Below, one piece after another: positions 42,850-49,707 of a stretch of 64,000 bases of DNA. This DNA comes from Janthinobacterium sp. 67. GTDB taxonomy: Bacteria; Pseudomonadota; Gammaproteobacteria; Burkholderiales; Burkholderiaceae_D. Position 1 is the first letter of the stretch. Every line of letters starts with the position of its first letter. A program made the position numbers and the translations under genes. The notes under the pieces are model-generated. The model did no database searches. It was not told the DNA's origin and was given only the letters and a program-made list of their open reading frames with translations. The stretch lies in assembly GCF_002797895.1 (NCBI RefSeq), contig NZ_PGES01000001.1, positions 6,125,405 through 6,189,404 on the forward strand, in the 5' to 3' direction.

Positions 42850-43612
42850 GTTGTTCAGCCTGCCCGTGCTGGCGCTGCTGGGTGTGGTGGCGGCGGGCAC
42901 GTATTTCCAGACCGTCACGGGCTTTGGCCTGGGCATGATCGTCATGGGCGTGGCCAGCGGCCTGGGCCTGGCGCCCGTGCCCGCGCTGGCGGCCCTCGTC
43001 AGCCTGCTGTCCCTGGCCAATTGCCTCGTGGCCTTGCCGGGCGCCTTGCACCACCTGGACTGGCGCGCCATCCGCGCCGCCAGCATCGGCTTGCTGCCGG
43101 CCATGGCGGCCGGTGTCTTGCTATTGGGATACCTGGACCAGGCGTATGCGCCCTTGCTGAAGCTGCTGCTGGGCGCGGCCATCGTGTACGGCGGCGTCAG
43201 CATCCTGCTGCAGGCGCCGCCGGGGCCGGGCGCGGCCGACAAGCGCAGCTTCTTCATCAGCGGCGTGTGCGGCGGCCTGTTCTCGGGCCTGTTTTCGCTG
43301 GCCGGGCCGCCGCTCGTGTACCAGTTCTACCGCCAGGAAATGAGCTTGAAAACCATCCGCTACAGCCTGATCTTCCTGTTCGCCATCAGCGCGGGCGGAC
43401 GCTCCTTGATGGCGGGCAGCCAGGGCCAGCTCGACGCAAAAGTGCTGTTGCTGTGCGCGCTGGCCTTGCCCGTGGGCGTGCTGGCGACGATGGCCGGCAA
43501 GCGCTACCCGCCGCCGATCGCGCAGCGCGGCATGCGCCGCATCGCGTTTGCCGTGCTGACCGCCATCGGCATTTCGCTGATGGCGGCAGCCGTGCCGCAA
43601 TTGTTCGGCTAG
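42839..43612 (+). CDS. tauE: TauE/SafE-family sulfite exporter
   Basis: This encodes 257 residues from a GTG at 42839 that overlaps the pta stop by 11 bases; an in-frame ATG at 42812 would give 266. About eight transmembrane helices are arranged in two homologous halves, each starting with a 'TGFGLGMIVMG' or 'SGVCGGLFSGLFSLAGPP' motif, the signature of the TSUP family. TauE of Cupriavidus necator exports sulfite released by Xsc. The pta overlap and xsc context make the same role likely here. Confidence 0.85.
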   Translation: MGAELFSLPVLALLGVVAAGTYFQTVTGFGLGMIVMGVASGLGLAPVPALAALVSLLSLANCLVALPGALHHLDWRAIRAASIGLLPAMAAGVLLLGYLDQAYAPLLKLLLGAAIVYGGVSILLQAPPGPGAADKRSFFISGVCGGLFSGLFSLAGPPLVYQFYRQEMSLKTIRYSLIFLFAISAGGRSLMAGSQGQLDAKVLLLCALALPVGVLATMAGKRYPPPIAQRGMRRIAFAVLTAIGISLMAAAVPQLFG

Positions 43613-43906
43613 TCTCCAAGCGTGCGGCGCTTGCAAAATATGCAAACAGCCTTTATATTCGCGGTTCTTTCTAGAACCTCTTCCTTATTGGAGCCAAAAG
43701 TGCCTCGCTTCTTCGCCATCACCTGCTAACGCTGACGAAATGCTCTTTGCAGCATCGTTCGGCGCGTTGACGCCCCCCGATTGCTGCGGCACTGCTCTTT
43801 CCGCACACGTATCCAAGACTACGCTCTTGATCGTCCACGCCCGAACACGTCGTCAGCACCCCTGACCCTGTATGGACACGCCCCGGTGAACGCGGCGTGG
43901 GACGCT
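43613..43906. other. Leader region before the RNA-repair genes
   Basis: These 294 bp have no ribosome binding site-backed gene. A small GGTTCT/AGAACC hairpin lies near 43667-43683. An open frame runs in from 43781 in phase with the ligase, but its sequence does not look like the ligase family. I could not identify a clear promoter or a sigma-54 site. Confidence 0.45.
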
Positions 43907-44794
43907 ATGTTTTTACAATCTTTACCCTTATTCAAATACCCGCGCACGCCGCACCTGGAAGGCTCGCGCCTGCAGGATGGCGACGACGGCTCGGACCAGA
44001 TGCCCCTGAAAAAGCTGGCCGGCCAGTACGTCGTCATCGAGGAGAAAATCGATGGCGCGAACTCCGCCGTGTCGTTCAGCGATGCGGGCGAAGTGCTGCT
44101 GCAGTCGCGCGGCCATTACCTGGCGGGCGGCGGCAGCGAACGCCAGTTCAACCTGTTGAAACCGTGGGCGCATGCGCACGAACACGCCTTGCTGGGCTTG
44201 CTGGAAGACCAGTATGTGTTGTTTGGCGAATGGTCGTACAGCAAGCATTCCGTGTTTTACGACCGGCTGCCCCATTACTTCAACGAGTTCGACGTGTATT
44301 GCCGCCGCAGCCAGATGTTTTTGTCGACGGCGCGCCGTCACGCCATGCTGGCCGGCTCGCCCGTGCTGTCCGTGCCCGTGCTGTATGCGGGCTTGATGCC
44401 GGCCACGCCGAAGCAGTTGTGGCTGCTGCTGCGCCATTCGCTGGCCAAGTCCCGTCTGTGGCGCGACACGTTTGAACACGCGGTGGCGCGCGAACGCCTG
44501 CCGCTGAACCTGTGCTGGAAGCAGACGGACAAGTCCGACCATGCGGAAGGCCTGTACCTGAAGGTGGAGGACGACGAGCAAGTGCTGGCCCGCTACAAGC
44601 TGGTGCGCCATGACTTTACGCAAACCATCCTCGACAGCGGTTCGCACCACAGCACGCGGCCATTGATTCCCAACCAGCTGGCCGAGGGCGTGGACCTGTA
44701 CGCGCCGCAGCCGCTCGTCACGTGGGAAAGCCTGGGCTTGCATACCTGCCATTCGCTCGATGAACTGGCAGCTTTATCGAGGAGTACAACATGA
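43907..44794 (+). CDS. ATP-dependent RNA ligase (Rnl2-like family)
   Basis: This encodes 295 residues from the ATG at 43907; 42 upstream in-frame codons are non-conserved. Nucleotidyltransferase motif I is 'VIEEKIDGANSAVSF' with the adenylated Lys47. Motif III-like 'VLFGEWSYSKHS', motif IV 'DHAEGLYLKVED' and motif V 'ARYKLVRHDF' follow in order. No OB fold is evident, which separates it from DNA ligases. It would seal 5'-phosphate and 3'-OH RNA ends. Its stop overlaps the HD-kinase start as ATGA, so the two enzymes are made together: one heals ends, the other joins them. Confidence 0.85.
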   Translation: MFLQSLPLFKYPRTPHLEGSRLQDGDDGSDQMPLKKLAGQYVVIEEKIDGANSAVSFSDAGEVLLQSRGHYLAGGGSERQFNLLKPWAHAHEHALLGLLEDQYVLFGEWSYSKHSVFYDRLPHYFNEFDVYCRRSQMFLSTARRHAMLAGSPVLSVPVLYAGLMPATPKQLWLLLRHSLAKSRLWRDTFEHAVARERLPLNLCWKQTDKSDHAEGLYLKVEDDEQVLARYKLVRHDFTQTILDSGSHHSTRPLIPNQLAEGVDLYAPQPLVTWESLGLHTCHSLDELAALSRSTT

Positions 44795-45933
44795 TGAGCT
44801 GGAAAACCCTGCAGCAACTGGCGCCCTTGCCTGGCCAGTCGCCCGATTTCAACGCTTGCCTGGCCGCCTTCCCGCAGCTGGAACTGGCCAAGACGACGCC
44901 GCAAAACCCCGTGTATCACGCGGAAGGCGATGTGTGGACGCATACGATGATGGTGGTCGAGTCCCTGCTGGCCATGCCCGAGTACCGGCAAGCCACGCGC
45001 GCGGAACAGGAAATCGTGTTCCTTGCCGCCTTGCTGCACGACGTGGCCAAGTGCAGCACCACGGTGATCGACCCCATCACGGGCGCCATCGGCCAGCCCG
45101 GCCACTCGCGCAAGGGCGCGCTCGATGCGCGCATCGCCTTGTGGGATTGCGACGTGCCGTTTGCCGCGCGCGAGGAAATCTGCCGCCTGATCCATGTGCA
45201 CCAGGTGCCGTTCTTTGCGCTGGAAACGTCGCGGCGCGGTGTCACGCCGGAATTTACCGTGCGCGAACTGTCGTGGCAAGTCGATATCCGGCTGCTGGCC
45301 ATGCTGGCCGAAGCCGATATCCGCGGCCGCATCTGCCCCGATCCGCAGCGCATTTTGGATGCCATCGAGCTGTTCCGCGAACTGGCGCGTGAGGAAGGCT
45401 GCTATGGCCAGCGGCGCGCCTTTGTCGACGATCACACACGCGTCAAATATTTTCGCGGCGCCGAAGCCCATCCCGACTATCCATTGTTTCAGGAAGCGGG
45501 TTCGCACGTGATCGTCATGTCGGGCTTGCCCGCGTCGGGCAAGAACACGTGGGTGGACAAGCACCATCCGCGCCTGCCCGTCGTGTCGTTTGACGATGCG
45601 CGGACGGCCTTGGGCTTGAAGCATGGCAAGAACGAAGGGCAGGTGGGCGACTATGCGGAAGAGCGGGCGCGCGAACTGTTGCGCAAGGGCGAACCGTTCG
45701 TGTGGAACGCCACGCACCTGTCCAAGCTGATGCGCGAAAAGACGCTCAATCTGCTGTACAAGTACCACGCGCAGGTGGAGCTCGTGTACCTGGAGCAGCC
45801 GCGCAAGGAGCTACTGCGGCGCAACGGCCAGCGCGACACATCGCTGAGCAACAAGAAGCTGCAAGCGATGCTGTGGAACTGGGAAATCCCGCTGCCGATG
45901 GAAGCGCACACGGTGCGCTACGAGGTGGGCTGA
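44791..45933 (+). CDS. HD-Pnk: HD phosphohydrolase fused to polynucleotide 5'-kinase
   Basis: This encodes 380 residues. The N-terminal HD domain (about 35-200) has 'HTMMVVESLLAM' and the metal-binding pair in 'ALLHDVAKCS' (His83-Asp84), followed by 'HVHQVPFF'. The C-terminal P-loop kinase starts at 'MSGLPASGKNTW' (Lys251) and has 'SFDDARTALG', 'WNATHLSKLMR' and an Arg-rich lid 'RNGQRDTSLSNKK'. The same architecture in Runella slithyformis HD-Pnk removes 2',3'-cyclic phosphates and phosphorylates 5'-OH ends. With the overlapping ligase gene it forms a complete RNA break-repair pair. It converges on the CobT-like gene with a 3-bp gap. Confidence 0.88.
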   Translation: MMSWKTLQQLAPLPGQSPDFNACLAAFPQLELAKTTPQNPVYHAEGDVWTHTMMVVESLLAMPEYRQATRAEQEIVFLAALLHDVAKCSTTVIDPITGAIGQPGHSRKGALDARIALWDCDVPFAAREEICRLIHVHQVPFFALETSRRGVTPEFTVRELSWQVDIRLLAMLAEADIRGRICPDPQRILDAIELFRELAREEGCYGQRRAFVDDHTRVKYFRGAEAHPDYPLFQEAGSHVIVMSGLPASGKNTWVDKHHPRLPVVSFDDARTALGLKHGKNEGQVGDYAEERARELLRKGEPFVWNATHLSKLMREKTLNLLYKYHAQVELVYLEQPRKELLRRNGQRDTSLSNKKLQAMLWNWEIPLPMEAHTVRYEVG

Positions 45934-45936
45934 ACG

Positions 45937-47667
45937 CTAGCGTTTGCGGCCACCAAGCAACTGCGCGATCTCGCTGAACAGCTCATTGTTCAGCGAGGCG
46001 GGCAGGGTGGTGGCCAGGCTGCGGCTGTAGTAGGCGCCCAGGTCCAGGCCCAGCCCCAGCCCGCAAATCTCGATGGCGCCCTGCGCTTCGCGGCGCGCCA
46101 CCACTTGCTTCAAGTGTTGCGCCAGGTAGAACTCGTCGTTGGCCAGATTCGTGGCCGTGTCCATGGGGCAACCGTCGGACACGACGAGCAGGATGCGCCG
46201 TCGTTCCGGGCGTGCCAGCATGCGCGTGCACGCCCAGTCCACGGCTTCGCCATCGACGCCTTCGCGGTACAAATCCGCCTTCAGCAGGGCTGCGATGTCG
46301 GGCCGCGCGCGGCGCCAGCTTGTATCGCCATCCTTGAAGACCATGTGCACGAGTTCATTCAAGCGGCCCGGATTGGCCGGCGAGCGGGCGCGCATCCAGT
46401 CGCGCTTGGCTCGTCCGCCGTTCCAGGCGCCCGTCGTAAAACCCAGCAACTCCGTCGCGACACCGGCCTGGTCCAGGGCGCGCAGAACAATGTCGAGCAG
46501 CACGGCCACGGATTCCGCATGCGTCTTCATGGAGCCGGAGCAGTCGACAAGAAAGGTGACGAGGCAATCGGCTTGCGGTAAAAATTGTTCCTTGCGAAAC
46601 AGCCTGCGTTCGGACGGCGAGCTGATCAGTTGCGCCAGGCGCCGGCCGTCGATATACCCCTCTTCCTCGCCGAAGGACCAGCCGTCGCGCTCGGGCACGG
46701 CCAGCAATTGCGTGAAACGCCGCGCCAGGCGGGCCGTGTTGATGCCCAGGCTGGCGATGCGCTCGTCCATGCGTTCGCGGTATTCGAGCAGCAGGGCGCG
46801 GCGGACCAATTCACCCGCTTTTTCTTCGCGGTCGTATGCCGTGGAGTAGGCCTTGTAGCCGCCATCGCCATCGCTGAAGGCGCGGCTCTCGCCCAGCGGG
46901 GCGGCGTCCGGAAGGTGGTCGTTGTCGCTGTCGAAATCGAGCAGCAGCTTGAAGGCCGCCTGCGCCTTCGCGTCGCCGGCGGCGTCCTCGCCGCCATCGC
47001 GCGCCGTTTGCGCGTCTTTCAGCATGGCGTCGACGGCGTGGCTGATGGCCAGCGCATGGCGCGCAAAGGCGGCCTGGTCGGCGCGGTGGCGGCGCAATCC
47101 CGCCAGGTCGCCGCTCAGTGCGGAAGAAACGGACCAGCGCGTCGCCTCAATAAAATCTTCCGTCTTTTCCAGCACGGGCCTGGCCGTCAGGCGCGACCAG
47201 CACATCTGGAATACCGTGTACAGCAGCAAGCCCGACGCGCCCTCGGCCAGGCCGGAATCGTAGAACGCATGCGACCAGGCCGTGAAGCGGTGGCGCAGGT
47301 TGTGGATCACGCCTGCGTGCTGTTCTGGCGCAAGCGTTTCCACTCTTAACTGTTCCAGCAATTCAAACACGAGCCGCGCCACGGGTTCGGCCGGACACAG
47401 TGAGCGGTGCAGCTTGGCGTCCGTATGCAGCAGCCGCAGGGCCACGCTGTCGGCCGCGCCGCGCAAGGACGGCAAATCCTGCAGCGCCGCATCGGGCTGC
47501 AGATGGGCCGCATGGATGGGTAGCGGGCGGTGGCCGTCGTGCAGGCGCCGGCCCCGGTAGCGTATCGAGGGCGAACCGCTGAGGGCGCGGATGGCGCCCG
47601 CGCACAACTCGTCCGTTTCCTGCTGCTCGCGCGTGTAGGCGGCAGGCGCCGTCGTTTCCGTACTCAT
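45937..47667 (-). CDS. CobT-like VWA-domain protein
   Basis: This encodes 576 residues. The N-terminal two thirds resemble the cobaltochelatase CobT subunit; an acidic patch 'DFDSDNDHLPDAAPLGES' lies in the middle, and a C-terminal von Willebrand A domain carries the MIDAS 'VDCSGSMKTHAESVAVL'. 'RRILLVVSDGCPMDTATNLAND' is characteristic of CobT. Its ATG overlaps the stop of the AAA+ gene as ATGA. No cobN or other cobalamin gene is in the window, so a chelatase role is not supported by context. An AAA+/VWA chaperone or activase like NorQD, CbbQO or CoxDE is an alternative. Confidence 0.8.
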   Translation of the reverse strand: MSTETTAPAAYTREQQETDELCAGAIRALSGSPSIRYRGRRLHDGHRPLPIHAAHLQPDAALQDLPSLRGAADSVALRLLHTDAKLHRSLCPAEPVARLVFELLEQLRVETLAPEQHAGVIHNLRHRFTAWSHAFYDSGLAEGASGLLLYTVFQMCWSRLTARPVLEKTEDFIEATRWSVSSALSGDLAGLRRHRADQAAFARHALAISHAVDAMLKDAQTARDGGEDAAGDAKAQAAFKLLLDFDSDNDHLPDAAPLGESRAFSDGDGGYKAYSTAYDREEKAGELVRRALLLEYRERMDERIASLGINTARLARRFTQLLAVPERDGWSFGEEEGYIDGRRLAQLISSPSERRLFRKEQFLPQADCLVTFLVDCSGSMKTHAESVAVLLDIVLRALDQAGVATELLGFTTGAWNGGRAKRDWMRARSPANPGRLNELVHMVFKDGDTSWRRARPDIAALLKADLYREGVDGEAVDWACTRMLARPERRRILLVVSDGCPMDTATNLANDEFYLAQHLKQVVARREAQGAIEICGLGLGLDLGAYYSRSLATTLPASLNNELFSEIAQLLGGRKR

Positions 47668-48638
47668 GCCTGGCTCGCCAGCAAATCCTCATTGAAACAG
47701 CGCTGGTAATACTCGGCCACCATGGGCCGCTCTGCCTCGTCGCATTTGTTGAGGAAGGACAGGCGGAAGGCCAGGGCCGGGTCGCGGAAGATCTGGCAGT
47801 TTTCCGCCCACGTGATCACCGTGCGCGGCGACATCAGACAGGCCAGGTCGCCCGCCGCATAGCCGTGGCGCGTGAGGCTGGCCACAGCCACCATGCTGGC
47901 GGCCAGCTGGCGGCCCGCCTCGTCGTCCATGGCGGGGACACGCGCCAGGACGATCTGGGTTTCTTCCTCCTGCGGCAGATAGTTCAATGTGGCAACGATA
48001 TTCCAGCGGTCGATCTGCGCGTGGTTGAGCACTTGCGTGCCGTGGTACATGCCGTTCAGGTTGCCCAGGCCCACGGTATTCGACGTGGCGAACAAACGGA
48101 AGTGGGGGTGCGGCGTGATGACGCGGTTCTGGTCGAGCAGGGTGAACTTGCCGTCGCGCTCGAGGATGCGCTGGATGACGAACATCACGTCGGGGCGGCC
48201 CGCATCGTACTCGTCGAAGATCAGGGCCACGGGCCGTTGCAGGGACCAGGGCACGATGCCTTCCTGGAATTGCGTCACCTGCTGCTGTTCGCGCAGCACG
48301 ATGGCGTCCTTGCCGACCAGGTCCAGGCGGCTGATGTGGCCGTCGAGGTTGACCCGCACGCAAGGCCAGTTCAGGCGCGCCGCCACTTGTTCGATATGCG
48401 TGGACTTGCCCGTGCCGTGCAAGCCCTGCACCATCACGCGGCGGTTGTGGGTGAAGCCGGCGAGGATCGCCAGGGTCACGTCCTTGTTGAAGCGGTAGGC
48501 GGGGTCGATGTCGGGCACGTGCGGGTCGCGCTCCGTGAAGACGGGCACGAGCAGGTCGCTGTCGATATCGAACAGGCTGCGCACGGACTGCAAGGTTTGC
48601 GCCGCTGCGGCGGGGGGATGTTGGCGTGAATCTGGCAC
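47664..48638 (-). CDS. CobS-like MoxR-family AAA+ ATPase
   Basis: This encodes 324 residues from a GTG at 48638 that has AGGAG at good spacing; the frame is open further upstream without homology. A single AAA+ module has Walker A 'VQGLHGTGKSTHIEQVAARL', Walker B 'ALIFDEYDAGRPDVMFVIQ' and sensor 1 'FRLFATSNTVGLG'. 'DIDPAYRFNKDVTLAILAGF' is a CobS hallmark. It is the second gene of iclR-cobS-cobT, 40 bp after iclR and overlapping cobT. The client protein is unknown. Confidence 0.85.
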   Translation of the reverse strand: MPDSRQHPPAAAAQTLQSVRSLFDIDSDLLVPVFTERDPHVPDIDPAYRFNKDVTLAILAGFTHNRRVMVQGLHGTGKSTHIEQVAARLNWPCVRVNLDGHISRLDLVGKDAIVLREQQQVTQFQEGIVPWSLQRPVALIFDEYDAGRPDVMFVIQRILERDGKFTLLDQNRVITPHPHFRLFATSNTVGLGNLNGMYHGTQVLNHAQIDRWNIVATLNYLPQEEETQIVLARVPAMDDEAGRQLAASMVAVASLTRHGYAAGDLACLMSPRTVITWAENCQIFRDPALAFRLSFLNKCDEAERPMVAEYYQRCFNEDLLASQA

Positions 48639-48678
48639 CTTGTTCTCCTGTGAAGCCGCAGCATTGGCGCTACGGCGG

Positions 48679-49521
48679 TTATGAATGACCGGTTTGCAAT
48701 GCGTCGTCGTCCCCACCCGTCGTCGGCATGGTTTCCGATTCGATGGCGGCCAGGGCTTGCGCGGCGCGTTGTAATGCTGGCAAGAAATGTAAAGCCTTGT
48801 CGTGCGTCAAACGGATGATGGGCGCCTGGATGGCCACGGCCAGGTTCGAGCGGCCGTTCGGGTTCGGCACCAGCACGGCCACGCACAGCAGGCCGGGCAG
48901 GAATTCCTCGTCGTCCAGCGCATAGCCGTTGCGGCGCACCAGTTCCAGTTCGCGCTCGAGCTTGACGGGGTCCGTTTCCGTCTTGTCCGTAAAGCGCGTC
49001 AATTCCATGTGGCCCAGCAGGCGGCGCCGTTGCACGGGCGTCATCTGTGCCAGGAACAGCTTGCCGCTGGACGAGCAGTGGGCAGGCACCCGCGAACCGG
49101 GATGCAGGTAGAAGCGCAGCGGGGCCGCCGTTTCCACCCGGTCCAGGTACACCACTTCGCTGCCGCTGAAGGCCGTCAGGTTGCAGCTTTCGCCCACTTC
49201 CTCGACCAACTGGCGCAAGACCATGCGGCGGGCGCCATGGAACGTGTTGTTAATTAGCAGGTTCGACGCCAGGCGGCGCAGGCGCACGCCCGTGCTGTAG
49301 TGGCGGCCATCGCTTTCGCGCTGCAGCACGCCCACGCTTTCCAGCTGTTGCAGCATGCGGTGCAGGGTGGGCTTGGGCAAGCCCGTTTCTTCCACCAGCG
49401 CCTGCAGCGACAGCAACTGGTCTTTTTCGGCAATCACTTCCAGCAAGGCAAACAAACGCATCGTGGGCGTGTCGCCTTCCAGTTTTTCCGGCTCAAGTTT
49501 TGGGGATGAAATCATGTCCAT
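48679..49521 (-). CDS. IclR-family transcriptional regulator, candidate xsc regulator
   Basis: This encodes 280 residues from the ATG at 49521, preceded by GAGG; the frame stays open far upstream, antisense to xsc. The N-terminal winged helix (about 17-80: 'RLFALLEVIAEKDQLLSLQALVEETGLPKPTLHRMLQQLE') and C-terminal effector domain ('SGKLFLAQMTPVQRRRLLGHMELTRFTDKT', 'GYALDDEEFLPGLLCVAVLV') are standard for IclR. It is divergent from xsc copy 2 across 186 bp that hold the palindromic operator and a half-site (TGTACCG, 49571-49577). Most taurine clusters use a MocR regulator (TauR), so this is a different solution. Effector unknown. Confidence 0.92.
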   Translation of the reverse strand: MDMISSPKLEPEKLEGDTPTMRLFALLEVIAEKDQLLSLQALVEETGLPKPTLHRMLQQLESVGVLQRESDGRHYSTGVRLRRLASNLLINNTFHGARRMVLRQLVEEVGESCNLTAFSGSEVVYLDRVETAAPLRFYLHPGSRVPAHCSSSGKLFLAQMTPVQRRRLLGHMELTRFTDKTETDPVKLERELELVRRNGYALDDEEFLPGLLCVAVLVPNPNGRSNLAVAIQAPIIRLTHDKALHFLPALQRAAQALAAIESETMPTTGGDDDALQTGHS

Positions 49522-49641
49522 GGTGGCCTCGGTTGTCTGTCTGAGTGTTATTTCATTTTCGAACTCAAATTGTACCGTTTCCTCGAAATTCTGTTTGACT
49601 TTTGATTGCTGAACGCTTAAATTGAATTGTATATCAAATTT

Positions 49642-49658
49642 CGGAACAAAATATACCG
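49642..49658 (+). promoter_or_regulatory. Palindromic operator upstream of xsc copy 2
   Basis: This is the same 17-mer as before xsc copy 1, 49 bp before the start codon. Similarity extends over about 55 bp around it (TTAAATTGA upstream, TTTTT plus an AT-rich tract downstream), with one indel. It sits in the iclR-xsc divergent region. Confidence 0.65.
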
Positions 49659-49707
49659 TTTTTTGATAATTTAGCCTAAGCTTATCACCACAGACCAGGA
49701 GACACCC

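Noticed and set aside
43613..43906. Possible sigma-54 promoter for the RNA-repair genes (a GGCAC near 43787)
   Set aside because: The required GC dinucleotide at the right spacing is missing, and no RtcR-type activator is nearby.
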